Under the pieces are notes generated by a model. The model was given only the letters and a program-made list of their open reading frames with translations. It did no database searches and had not been told where the DNA came from. Source: G963674665 sp964609625 (lineage in GTDB: Bacteria > Desulfobacterota > Desulfovibrionia > Desulfovibrionales > Desulfovibrionaceae). From it: 9,566 bases of DNA. Both the position numbers and the translations under genes were made by a program. The stretch is taken from contig CAZSRS010000081.1 in assembly GCA_964609625.1 (NCBI GenBank), positions 1 to 9,566 on the forward strand, written 5' to 3'. Positions 1-6,818 of the stretch are shown in pieces (the first letter of the stretch is position 1; every line of letters starts with the position of its first letter).

Positions 1-2
1 CG

Positions 3-1187
3 ATCCTGGACGACGACGCCGCAGCCATCGTCACCACCTACCAGTTCAACGACATGGTGGGCGTGGGCGCTTTCTGGGCTCGTCCCTTCAACAACGACAA
101 CAACTTCTTTGACGCTCAGTTCGTCTCTGGTGGTAACACCTGGAACTCCCTCAACGACGAGATCGACCTGTTCGGCATCTTCGTGCCCATTACCATGGAC
201 GGCGTGTTTTCCTTCACCCCGTTCTTCACCTTCGGTATGGCCGGCACCGATGCTATGTACGCTGCCAACTACGCCACCACCAACCAGGCCCCCTTCACCC
301 CCTGGGGTAACTTCCCGGGTGGTATCGGTTCCGCCAGCAACTTCGCCGGCCTGTCCTCCAACGCCGTTGGCACGGGCTACTCCAGCGTAGGCCGTCCCAT
401 TCCGCCGATCTTTGGCGGTCTGCCCAGCCCCGCTGGCACCACCGGCCCCTACATCAACAACGACTACCAGTACCTGTACTGGGCCGGTGCCGCGTTCGAG
501 TTCACCATGCTCGATCCCCTGGTCTTCGCCCTCGACGTGAACTGGGGCCTTTCCAACGATCCCAAGGACAAGGCCATGCGCCGCTCCGGTTGGTACTTCG
601 CCGGTTCCGCCGCCTACAAGACCCCCTGGGTCACCCCGGCACTCCTCGGCTGGTACAGCACTGGTGACGACAAGAACATGTACAACGGCTCCGAGCGTAT
701 GCCTGTCATCTCCGGCGACCTGAAGGCCACCAGCTTCGGCATGGACGGCGGTTCCATCGTCGGCATGACCGGCCTGCTCAGCCTGGACAACGCCTACATG
801 GGCACCTGGGGTGTTGGCTTGCAGTTTGGCAACATCTCCTTCATCGAGGACCTGACCCATCAACTGCGTGTGGTCTTCTTCGGCGGCACCAGCTCGCCCC
901 GCGCCATGCGCGACTACCGCACCATCGGCGATGGCATCAACTTCAACTTCAACAACCCCGCCGGCATCCTGGTCACCACCAAGGACTGGGGCTGGGAGCT
1001 GAACTTCGACCACAAGTACCAGATCTACGAGAACCTGGCGGCCTATGTTGAGTCCGGCCTGATCGACGTGTACCGCGCGAAGAGCGCCTGGATCAACGGC
1101 GTGAACAACGTCAACACCCCGCTGATCAAGCGTTGGAACACCTCCACCGCCTGGAAGCTTGGTATCGGTCTGAAGTACACCTTCTAG
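3..1187 (+). CDS. Outer-membrane porin, 3' part (N-terminus outside window)
   Basis: The reading frame is open from the left edge (position 3) to a TAG at 1185-1187, giving 394 visible residues. The ATG at 54 is internal, because the frame continues upstream without a stop, so the signal peptide and first strands are missing. The protein is rich in aromatic residues, Gly and Asn, has alternating hydrophobic/polar strands, and ends in ...GIGLKYTF; a terminal Phe is the usual signal for BAM-dependent insertion of beta-barrel proteins. Overall character matches the homotrimeric porins that Desulfovibrio species make in large amounts, which let small solutes cross the outer membrane. Codon use is strongly biased (AAC, TTC, ACC, GGC dominate), as in highly expressed genes. 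A strong terminator follows at once, so the gene is probably the last or only gene of its transcript. The exact family name is from recognition, not a search. Confidence 0.82.
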   Translation: MLDDDAAAIVTTYQFNDMVGVGAFWARPFNNDNNFFDAQFVSGGNTWNSLNDEIDLFGIFVPITMDGVFSFTPFFTFGMAGTDAMYAANYATTNQAPFTPWGNFPGGIGSASNFAGLSSNAVGTGYSSVGRPIPPIFGGLPSPAGTTGPYINNDYQYLYWAGAAFEFTMLDPLVFALDVNWGLSNDPKDKAMRRSGWYFAGSAAYKTPWVTPALLGWYSTGDDKNMYNGSERMPVISGDLKATSFGMDGGSIVGMTGLLSLDNAYMGTWGVGLQFGNISFIEDLTHQLRVVFFGGTSSPRAMRDYRTIGDGINFNFNNPAGILVTTKDWGWELNFDHKYQIYENLAAYVESGLIDVYRAKSAWINGVNNVNTPLIKRWNTSTAWKLGIGLKYTF

Positions 1188-1220
1188 TAACCGCTTCGTG
1201 TAAACTGACACTTCCCCCCC

Positions 1221-1254
1221 GGCCGGGGCTCCCCGCAGAGCCCCGGCCATTTTT
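1221..1254 (+). terminator. Rho-independent terminator of the porin gene
   Basis: A perfect 10-bp GC-rich stem (GGCCGGGGCT at 1221-1230 pairing with AGCCCCGGCC at 1239-1248) encloses an 8-base loop and is followed by A then five T (1250-1254). It lies 33 bases after the porin stop codon and separates the porin transcript from hisD. Confidence 0.92.
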
Positions 1255-1266
1255 CATGCCACGCTC

Positions 1267-1295
1267 TCGACTTTTTCCTCGGCCTTTCCTACAAC
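1267..1295 (+). promoter_or_regulatory. Possible hisD-purC promoter
   Basis: TCGACT (1267-1272) and TACAAC (1290-1295) are separated by 17 bases and each match 4 of 6 bases of the sigma-70 consensus boxes. They lie between the porin terminator and the hisD ribosome-binding site, where a promoter is expected because the terminator is strong. The match is modest and could be chance. Confidence 0.3.
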
Positions 1296-1339
1296 CACGG
1301 CAGCACCCACATTTCTGCACCCGTAAACAAGGAGTCCCC

Positions 1340-2689
1340 ATGCCCTGCCGCATCCTGCACTTTTCCAGCCCCGACCACTGGCCGGAGATCTCCGCCTGGC
1401 TGCAAGGCCGCGACGCTCCACAGGGAGACGACACCCTCCGCGGTCGCGTCCTGGACATCCTCCAGGACGTACAACAGCGCGGTGATGCGGCCCTGGTTGA
1501 CTATACCCGCCGCTTCGACTGCCCCGACTTCTCCGCCGGCATGTTGCTGACACCGAAGGACGCATTGCGCGAGGCAGCCGCCGTAATTCCCGACACCGAC
1601 CTCAGGATCATCGAAGAGGCCATCGAGAACATCCGCCGCTATCACCTGGCGCAGGTCCAACACTCCTGGTGCGAGACCGCACCGGACGGCACCATCCTCG
1701 GCCGACTGGTGCGCCCCGTTGATCGTGCCGGGCTTTACGTCCCCGGTGGGCAAGGCGGTGAAACCCCACTCATCTCCAGCCTGCTCATGAACGCCATTCC
1801 TGCCCAGGTGGCCGGCGTTGGTGAAATCGTCCTGGCCTCCCCCCCGCGCAGGGACGGCTCCCTGAATCCCTACATCCTGGCTGCCGCACACCTGCTCGGT
1901 CTGGAGCACGTGCTCCGCGTGGGCAGCGCCTGGGCCATAGCAGCCATGGCCTACGGCACTGAAAGCTGCCCCGCGGTGGATGTCATCGCCGGTCCCGGCA
2001 ACATTTATGTCACCATGGCCAAGCAACTGTGCATCGGCAGGGTGGGCATCGACATGGTCGCCGGCCCGAGCGAAATCGTGATCCTGGCTGAACCATCAGC
2101 TACCGCCTCGCTCGGCACCGTTGCCCCTCCGGAGTGGCTTGCCGCGGACATGCTCTCCCAGGCGGAGCACGATCCCTTGGCCTCGGCCCTGTGCATCGTG
2201 GTGGGAGCCCAGGAGGCCCAGGCCTATGCCGACAGATTGCTGCATGCCCTGGAAGAGCAGCTCGAAAACCTGCCGCGCAACGCCATCGCTCGCCGCTCTC
2301 TGGCAGACTGGGGCGGCATCGTCTTCGTGCCCGATCTTGACACCGGTCTGGAACTGGTCAACCGTCTGGCTCCAGAGCACTTGGAACTGGCCCTGCACGC
2401 CCCCTGGGCCAGCCTCGGCAGGATCCGCAACGCCGGCGCCATCTTTCTCGGATGGCATTCGCCCGAGCCGGTGGGCGACTACTTCGCCGGCCCCAATCAT
2501 GTGTTGCCGACCATGGGCACGGCTCGCTTTTCTTCGGGGCTCTCGGTGGAGACATTTTGCAAGAAATCGAGCCTGATCGCGGTGAACCAGGCCTATACCG
2601 CCAGGCACGGCGAGAAGATCGCCCGCCTCGCCCGCCTCGAGGGCCTCGAGGCCCACGCCCGATCCGTGGAGCAACGCCTCAAGCCGTGA
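1340..2689 (+). CDS. hisD: Histidinol dehydrogenase HisD
   Basis: Catalyses the last two steps of histidine synthesis in the cytoplasm: L-histidinol is oxidised through histidinal to L-histidine with two NAD+. The 449-residue product is close to the family's usual 430-440. Visible family features are the AGPGNIYVTMAKQ segment (about 218-229), GIDMVAGPSE (236-245), the zinc ligand pair Q274/H277 in SQAEHD, the catalytic pair E346-H347 in APEHLEL, D380 in VGDYFAG, H387 in PNHVLPT, and H439 near the C-terminus as the last zinc ligand. The start is the ATG at 1340 because AAGGAG (1329-1334) precedes it at proper spacing; the open frame extends upstream into the porin gene, but that part is not HisD-like. 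purC follows after 25 bases, so histidine and purine genes appear to share a transcript. No his operon partners are in view. Confidence 0.97.
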   Translation: MPCRILHFSSPDHWPEISAWLQGRDAPQGDDTLRGRVLDILQDVQQRGDAALVDYTRRFDCPDFSAGMLLTPKDALREAAAVIPDTDLRIIEEAIENIRRYHLAQVQHSWCETAPDGTILGRLVRPVDRAGLYVPGGQGGETPLISSLLMNAIPAQVAGVGEIVLASPPRRDGSLNPYILAAAHLLGLEHVLRVGSAWAIAAMAYGTESCPAVDVIAGPGNIYVTMAKQLCIGRVGIDMVAGPSEIVILAEPSATASLGTVAPPEWLAADMLSQAEHDPLASALCIVVGAQEAQAYADRLLHALEEQLENLPRNAIARRSLADWGGIVFVPDLDTGLELVNRLAPEHLELALHAPWASLGRIRNAGAIFLGWHSPEPVGDYFAGPNHVLPTMGTARFSSGLSVETFCKKSSLIAVNQAYTARHGEKIARLARLEGLEAHARSVEQRLKP

Positions 2690-2714
2690 TCCCCAACATC
2701 GGAGGAGACAGTTC

Positions 2715-3605
2715 ATGCAGATCGTGACGAAAACCGACATCAGGGAATATCCCCTGCACTCCCGTGGCAAGGTCCGCGACATCTACGCCATCGACGACGC
2801 CACCCTGCTCATCGTGACCACGGACCGCGTCTCGGCATACGACGTGGTCATGCACGAGCCCATTCCCCATCGGGGAGTGATTCTCAACAAGATTACCCTG
2901 TTCTGGATGGAACGCTTCAAGGATTTGGCGCGCAACCACATCCTGGCGGCCGACGTCAGGGATTTTCCCGCGCCATTGCGCCAGCACGCCGACATGCTCG
3001 AGGGGCGTAGCGTCATCGTACGCAAAGCCCGCCCCCTGCCGGTGGAGTGCATCGTGCGTGGGCACATCACCGGCTCGGGCTGGAAAGACTACTTGGCCAC
3101 GGGCACGGTCTGCGGCCACGCGCTGCCCAAGGGACTCCAGGAATCCGAGAAGCTGGAGCGCCCCCTGTTCACGCCCTCGACCAAAGCCGATCTCGGCGAG
3201 CACGACGAAAACATCACCCTGGAGCAGGCCGCGGCCCTGACCGGCCAGGACCTGCTGCGCCGCGCCGAGGAACTTTCCATCAGCCTGTTCAGCAAGGGGC
3301 GCGAATACGCTGAGAAACGCGGCATCATCATCGCGGACACCAAGTTCGAGTTCGGCGTTCTGGACGGCGAACTGCTGCTCATCGACGAGGTGCTGACCCC
3401 GGACTCCTCACGCTTCTGGCCCAAGCAGGGCTACGCCCCGGGCAAGCCGCAGCCCAGCTTCGACAAGCAGTACCTGCGCGACTGGCTCTCGGCACAGGAC
3501 TGGAACAAGCAGGCTCCGCCGCCGTCACTGCCCCGGGACATCGTCGAACAGACCGGCCAACGCTACCGCGAGGCCTACGCCATCCTCACCGGGGAGGAAT
3601 TCTGA
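2715..3605 (+). CDS. purC: SAICAR synthase PurC
   Basis: Phosphoribosylaminoimidazole-succinocarboxamide synthase joins aspartate to CAIR using ATP, giving SAICAR in de novo purine synthesis (cytoplasm). The 296 residues match the longer, single-domain form of the family. Motifs seen: RGKVRDIY (17-24) and TTDRVSAYD (35-43) of the ATP-binding N-terminus, LPVECIVRGHITGSGW (108-123), the TPSTKA segment (153-158), DTKFEFG (208-214) and LIDEVLTPDSSRFW (222-235), the last two being PurC signatures. GGAGGAG (2701-2707) sits 7 bases before the ATG, supporting this start. It is 25 bases behind hisD and likely translated from the same mRNA. No convincing terminator follows: a run of seven T at 3628-3634 lacks a strong GC stem. 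Confidence 0.97.
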   Translation: MQIVTKTDIREYPLHSRGKVRDIYAIDDATLLIVTTDRVSAYDVVMHEPIPHRGVILNKITLFWMERFKDLARNHILAADVRDFPAPLRQHADMLEGRSVIVRKARPLPVECIVRGHITGSGWKDYLATGTVCGHALPKGLQESEKLERPLFTPSTKADLGEHDENITLEQAAALTGQDLLRRAEELSISLFSKGREYAEKRGIIIADTKFEFGVLDGELLLIDEVLTPDSSRFWPKQGYAPGKPQPSFDKQYLRDWLSAQDWNKQAPPPSLPRDIVEQTGQRYREAYAILTGEEF

Positions 3606-3706
3606 TAACAACGTGAATGCAAAGAACTTTTTTTGCTGAAGAAGGTACGTCTAGAAAGCGTTTGAACGAGTGTGCCTGGATAAGCGTAATCGCGGAGTAG
3701 ATAGGT

Positions 3707-4237
3707 ATGGCGGTAGGGAGAGCAACAGGCCCCGGCTCGAACATGCGTAAGACGATTCGGTTGCAGCGCTACGACTATTCGCAGCCTGGTGCCTATTTTG
3801 TCACGATCTGTACCCAAGACAGACGTAGTTTGCTGGGAGAGATCGTCGACAATTCCATGATCTTGAACGAATACGGAATGATTGTTCACGAGACCTGGGC
3901 GTGGTTGTCCCGTCAGTATGCACATGTTACGTTAGACGCCTTCGTGGTCATGCCCAATCATTTGCATGGTATTATATGCATTTCATGTATTGAAGAAGGC
4001 GTATCTCGAGACATCTCCGCAGTCGCCAGCAAACGCAAAACGGTTGGCCAGGTTGGTGGAGCCTTTTAAACAGTGTCGACAAAACATGTCAATGAAGCGC
4101 GTAAAACACCGGGCAGAGGATTGTGGCAACGTAATTTTTATGAACACATCATTCGTGATGCATATGACTTGGAGGATTTGAGGACATACATTGTGAACAA
4201 CCCCGCTGCCTGGATATTGGATACTTGTTCCATCTAG
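3707..4237 (+). pseudogene. REP-associated tyrosine transposase (RAYT), broken by an internal stop
   Basis: The frame reads as a Y1/HUH-type transposase related to IS200/IS605 TnpA, of the RAYT group that moves REP palindromes. Residues 19-37 (LQRYDYSQPGAYFVTICTQ) and the MPNHLHGII segment (82-90, HUH histidines H85 and H87) are typical. After AGGAF-like residues 118-120 the frame meets TAA at 4067-4069, then continues uninterrupted for 55 more codons that are clearly the family's C-terminus: WQRNFYEHIIRD (140-151, candidate catalytic Tyr 145) and YIVNNPAAW (161-169), ending at TAG 4235-4237. The family normally has Lys where the stop lies, so a single AAA-to-TAA change would explain it. The start is either ATG 3707 (GGAG at 3694-3697) or ATG 3743 (MRKTIRL, more family-like but no ribosome site). 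GC content is visibly lower than in the neighbours. An active truncated protein is unlikely because Tyr145 would be lost. Confidence 0.9.
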
Positions 4238-4249
4238 TCTGACAGGACT

Positions 4250-4317
4250 GGCGTCATGACGCCGACGGAAGGGCGGCTCGCGAGCCCCCCCTACGGCAGA
4301 AGGCCAACTTGCGGGGG
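4250..4317. repeat. 68-bp direct repeat, copy 1, with minus-strand REP
   Basis: Copy 1 of a repeat that recurs 326 bases downstream with 63 of 68 positions identical by eye. It opens with a perfect 14-bp palindrome (GGCGTCATGACGCC, 4250-4263). It then contains a REP-like element at 4271-4294: on the minus strand this reads GTAG followed by a hairpin centred on GGCTCGCGAGCC (4275-4286). The GTAG tetranucleotide next to an imperfect palindrome is the hallmark of REPs linked to RAYT transposases. Confidence 0.85.
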
Positions 4318-4517
4318 CTATTTCGGTGTTGTTTCCTGGCCGGATACGGCCGATGCCGAATGGTGTGGGTCATTTCGGACGATATTTCGGGGGTGAAAAC
4401 GACCGCTGCCAATAGGCGGTGAACATATCGGACGAGATACGGAGGGCGGCTACCGCCCCAAAAGGCGGTGGTCAACGCCGGCACCTGTAGATGCCGCATC
4501 CGCCCCCAGAAAGGGGC

Positions 4518-4541
4518 GTAGGGGCGCTTCGCGAAGCGCCC
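4518..4541 (+). repeat. Plus-strand REP palindrome with GTAG head
   Basis: GTAG at 4518-4521 is followed directly by a perfect 20-bp palindrome (GGGCGCTTCGCGAAGCGCCC, 4522-4541). It faces the minus-strand REP at 4597-4620, so the two form an inverted REP pair (BIME-like). An additional small stem, CGCCCC/GGGGCG (4501-4506 with 4513-4518), lies just ahead of the GTAG. Confidence 0.85.
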
Positions 4542-4575
4542 ATTCATAACGGCCGGTGTTTCCCAAGACCCGGCA

Positions 4576-4643
4576 GGCGTCATGACGCCGGTGGAAAGGC
4601 GGCTCGCGAGCCCCCCCTACGGCAGAAGGCCAATTGGCGGGGG
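4576..4643. repeat. 68-bp direct repeat, copy 2, with minus-strand REP
   Basis: Copy 2 of the 68-bp repeat, with the same 14-bp palindrome at 4576-4589 and the REP-like element at 4597-4620 (CTAC at 4617-4620, i.e. GTAG on the minus strand). It differs from copy 1 at five positions: two next to the palindrome, one in the outer REP stem and two near the 3' end. Confidence 0.85.
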
Positions 4644-4725
4644 TGGATTTCTGGGGGGCATTGCATGGCAGGCATGGTTTGGTATACGGGTGACGCCCCC
4701 TCCCCAGCCCTTTGGGCTTGGCCCA

Positions 4726-5154
4726 CTACTTGATATAATACCCGGCCACGCGCCAGACGCCGTCAGGGTCGAGCATGGCCGTGACCGTTTCCACGGCCTG
4801 CGCCTTGTTCTCGAATGACGTCTGCAGCTGCATCACCACGTATTCGCCGTCAGGCACGCCGGGCAGGGAGGTGGTGTATTCGGCCAGGGCGTCTCCGCGC
4901 TGTCCCACCTTGCCCAATGGGGTGCGGTAGGTGGTCAGCTGCTCGATCCATTGCTCCCGCCCCACCATCTTCCTGAAAAATTCCGCGGACTGCTCCCAAC
5001 TGGTGGGGTAGTCGCCGGCGTCCACCAGGGTCAGCCACTGCTTGATGGCCGCGGCTCCCTTGTCAATGGCCTCCTGGGTCTCCTGATTCTGGGCCTGTGC
5101 CACGCCGGTGAGCAGTAGGAATACCAGTGAAATCGTCGCGAATATCCTGAACAT
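4726..5154 (-). CDS. Secreted DUF4019-family protein
   Basis: A 142-residue protein with a signal peptide: FRIF, a hydrophobic stretch to about residue 17, then VAQA with likely cleavage after A21, so it is exported to the periplasm. The mature part has the DUF4019 pattern: WLTLVDAGDYPTSWEQ, a central WIEQLTTYRTPLGKVGQR segment, a strand-rich half with YVVMQLQTSFENK, and the closing DGVWRVAGYYIK. The family has no known biochemical function. Three starts are possible. GGGAGG (5161-5166) directly abuts ATG 5160 but is 6 bases from ATG 5154, which favours 5154. ATG 5184 overlaps the upstream TGA as ATGA but would lengthen the signal peptide. It is the last gene of the minus-strand cluster, right behind the TtuA-like gene, and no clear functional link to tRNA thiolation is visible. 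Confidence 0.85.
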   Translation of the reverse strand: MFRIFATISLVFLLLTGVAQAQNQETQEAIDKGAAAIKQWLTLVDAGDYPTSWEQSAEFFRKMVGREQWIEQLTTYRTPLGKVGQRGDALAEYTTSLPGVPDGEYVVMQLQTSFENKAQAVETVTAMLDPDGVWRVAGYYIK

Positions 5155-5180
5155 CTTCATCCTCCCGTGGACTGCCCGCG

Positions 5181-6092
5181 TCATTGCCGGTCCTGCTCCC
5201 GCACCTGAGTCATGATCCGACACACGGAGCAGACCTCGGCCGAGGTTGGGGAGCCGCAGACCGTGCACGGGCTCAGGCTCGCGCCTTCCCGGCACTCCAG
5301 ATGTTCGAACGCGGGGCGGCCGGTCTTGAGAAAGGTTTCGTAGAAATTGAGCTTCTGTCCTGGGCTGTGCGACTCCAACTCCTCCCACATCTCCTTGTGT
5401 GCGCTGAAGCTCGCGCCCTTGCTGAAAGGACACCCCCGCATGTGGTGCTCGATGACTTGTAAAAAGCAGTAGTTGGCCAGTTCGAATTCCGTGAGGCGAT
5501 ACAGGGGTTTGATCTTGCGCACGAAACCGTCGGAGGCCGGGAGCAGCGGCCCTTGGTCCGCCAGATAGGCCCTGTCCCAACGCAGCACGTTGGCGAACAA
5601 CCGCCCCACCTCGTCGTCCAGGTTGTGCCCCGTGGCCAGGACTGTGAATCCGTGCTCCCCGGCCAGACGGTTGAATGCGTGGCGCTTGAGCTTGCCGCAG
5701 ACGGCACAGACCGGACGTTTGATCACCTTGCGCACCAAGGGTATGGCGATGCCCTGGGCCGCGAACTCATGGACGATGAGGGGGTAGCCGTGCCTGCCGC
5801 AGAATGCCTCCACTGAGGCACGGGCGCTTTCGGAGGAGCCTTCGATACCCAGGTCCAGATGCAGTCCGCTGGCTGTGTATCCGAGCCTGTGCAGCATGTG
5901 CATCAGGGCCAGGGAATCCTTGCCGCCGGAAAGCGCCACCAGAATCCGGTCCTCCGGCTTCAGTAGCTTGTGTTTGTGGATGGCGCGCTCCACTTGGCGC
6001 AGAACAAACAGATCGAAACAAGAGGCGCAGAACCCGGCATGATGGCTGGGCAAGGCCACCACGGCCGGCTCGCGGCATCGGCTGCATTTCAT
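5181..6092 (-). CDS. TtuA/Ncs6-family tRNA 2-thiolation enzyme
   Basis: A 303-residue PP-loop ATPase of the TtuA/Ncs6/CTU1 group, which activates a tRNA uridine by adenylation and replaces its oxygen by sulfur. Domains in order: an N-terminal zinc ribbon (C3, C6, C22, C25), the PP-loop SGGKDS (55-60), a CAVC pair (C129, C132), GHNLDDE (155-161), a third core cysteine C221 in RGCPFS, and a C-terminal zinc ribbon (C276, C279, C288, C291). In Thermus TtuA the three core cysteines hold a [4Fe-4S] cluster and lie at nearly the same positions. The two zinc ribbons separate it from TtcA (s2C32), which lacks them. The gene lies 9 bases behind a ubiquitin-fold gene, as expected for an enzyme fed by a protein thiocarboxylate. 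AGGA lies 12 bases before the ATG, a slightly long spacing. Whether it modifies U54, U34 or another base cannot be read from sequence. Confidence 0.9.
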   Translation of the reverse strand: MKCSRCREPAVVALPSHHAGFCASCFDLFVLRQVERAIHKHKLLKPEDRILVALSGGKDSLALMHMLHRLGYTASGLHLDLGIEGSSESARASVEAFCGRHGYPLIVHEFAAQGIAIPLVRKVIKRPVCAVCGKLKRHAFNRLAGEHGFTVLATGHNLDDEVGRLFANVLRWDRAYLADQGPLLPASDGFVRKIKPLYRLTEFELANYCFLQVIEHHMRGCPFSKGASFSAHKEMWEELESHSPGQKLNFYETFLKTGRPAFEHLECREGASLSPCTVCGSPTSAEVCSVCRIMTQVREQDRQ

Positions 6093-6101
6093 GGAATTCT
6101 G

Positions 6102-6299
6102 CTATCCTTTGGAGCCGACCTTACGCAGGGTGATCGCGTCCCCGTGATGCAAACGTTGATCAGGCGTAAGCAGCCGGCCGTCACGGATGACCAGCGTTCT
6201 GGAAGGGCGCAGCCCCATGCGGTTGAGCAGCTGCAAGACGGTATTGGCTTGGGGTGCCTCGGAACGCAGGCCTTCGGGTTCGATGTTCAGGGTGATCAT
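6102..6299 (-). CDS. MoaD/ThiS-like ubiquitin-fold sulfur carrier candidate
   Basis: A 65-residue protein with the compact beta-grasp pattern of MoaD, ThiS and TtuB: an N-terminal strand (MITLNI), an NTVLQLLNRMGL helix (19-30), a TLVIRDGRLLTP hairpin (35-46), and HHGDAITLRKV (51-61) before a short tail. Family members normally end in Gly-Gly, which becomes a C-terminal thiocarboxylate that delivers sulfur. This one ends -KVGSKG with a single terminal Gly. Its position 9 bases ahead of the TtuA/Ncs6-type gene suggests it is that enzyme's partner (TtuB-like), not a thiamine or molybdopterin protein; no thi or moa genes are near. AGGA lies 11 bases before the ATG. The fold assignment rests on pattern and context. 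Confidence 0.8.
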   Translation of the reverse strand: MITLNIEPEGLRSEAPQANTVLQLLNRMGLRPSRTLVIRDGRLLTPDQRLHHGDAITLRKVGSKG

Positions 6300-6329
6300 G
6301 GGGCAACATTCCTGGATGAGACAGGCTGC

Positions 6330-6689
6330 TCAGGCCTGTTGTTCGATCTGGTCGATGACCAGGGCCAGCTCCTGTTCGAGTATGGGCACCTGGCGGTGTA
6401 GTGTATCCATATCCTCGGCATGTACGGCATCTTCTATAGATTGAGCAAGTTGCATACAGCCGATCGCACCTACCGCGGCGGAAGCACCTTTCAGCGAATG
6501 AGCGCGCTTGAGGATCTGAAGCAAATCCTCGTCTTCCAGGGCCTGCCTCAGTGTCAGCAGCTTCCTGGGGGCGTCCTCCGCATACGCGGCATACAGTTGC
6601 CCCAACAACTCCTTGTCGCCCCCAAGGCGTCTGAGGGTCTCCTCGATCTCAAGGCACCCCCCCTGCTTGAAATTCCAACCCCCATCCAT
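6330..6689 (-). CDS. Hpt-domain phosphotransfer protein
   Basis: A stand-alone histidine-containing phosphotransfer protein of 119 residues, which would pass phosphate between a hybrid sensor kinase and a response regulator in the cytoplasm. The phospho-acceptor motif AHSLKGASAAVGA (63-75) has H64 as the phosphorylated residue and the conserved K67-G68. Helices rich in Leu and charged residues flank it, as in the four-helix Hpt bundle. No kinase or receiver gene is in the window. The start ATG 6689 was chosen because the Hpt fold begins soon after and AAGG lies 7 bases upstream. An in-frame ATG at 6791 has a better GGAG site at 7 bases and would add 34 residues with no Hpt character, so that start remains possible. 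The MoaD-like gene follows after 30 bases, making this the first gene of the minus-strand cluster. Confidence 0.87.
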   Translation of the reverse strand: MDGGWNFKQGGCLEIEETLRRLGGDKELLGQLYAAYAEDAPRKLLTLRQALEDEDLLQILKRAHSLKGASAAVGAIGCMQLAQSIEDAVHAEDMDTLHRQVPILEQELALVIDQIEQQA

Positions 6690-6818
6690 GGATAGCCCTT
6701 TTTCATCGTTCGCCGGGATCGACCACTTTCCGGCCTGAAGCCACCGTGCGATGGCTGTATGTATCGTTTCTTCGCACGTTCGCCAAGGCATAAATCTTCT
6801 CCGCGGCGCAGCCGATTC

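Larger units (their letters stand above)
4238..4725. repeat. Non-coding REP/BIME-like repeat region
   Basis: I see no gene in these 488 bases. The stretch is full of short GC-rich inverted repeats, holds three GTAG-headed REP palindromes (two on the minus strand, one on the plus) and a 68-bp imperfect direct repeat. Extra small stems include ACCGCC/GGCGGT around 4452-4469 and CGCCCC/GGGGCG at 4501-4518. It starts directly behind the RAYT remnant, the usual location for the REP elements that such transposases recognise, and ends at the stop codon of the convergent DUF4019 gene, which lacks a clear terminator of its own. Confidence 0.85.

Noticed and set aside
1289..2026. 245-codon open frame on the minus strand opposite hisD
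   Set aside because: It lies wholly antisense to a clear hisD, has no recognisable domain, and long antisense frames are common in GC-rich genes.
2096..2782. 228-codon open frame on the minus strand across the hisD/purC junction
   Set aside because: It covers the hisD 3' half and the purC start, both firmly assigned, and its translation resembles no family.
3621..3640. Terminator after purC at the T7 run (3628-3634)
   Set aside because: The only stem is a weak GCAAA/TTTGC pairing that uses the T-run itself; no GC-rich hairpin.
4250..4643. CRISPR array
   Set aside because: Only two copies of the long unit, 326 bases apart with unlike intervening sequence and palindromic GTAG heads; no regular spacers and no cas genes.
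4701..4722. Terminator for the minus-strand cluster (AGCCC/GGGCT stem, 4706-4718)
   Set aside because: Five base pairs with a 3-base loop and no T-run on the minus strand; too weak to call.
4254..4818. Several open frames in the REP region (4254-4583 minus, 4491-4733 plus, 4582-4818 plus)
   Set aside because: They run through palindromes and repeats, have odd composition and no ribosome sites; the GC-rich repeats simply lack stops.
5155..5580. Long N-terminal extension of the DUF4019 frame into the TtuA-like gene
   Set aside because: The extra part is an out-of-frame reading of the TtuA-like gene and would bury the signal peptide.
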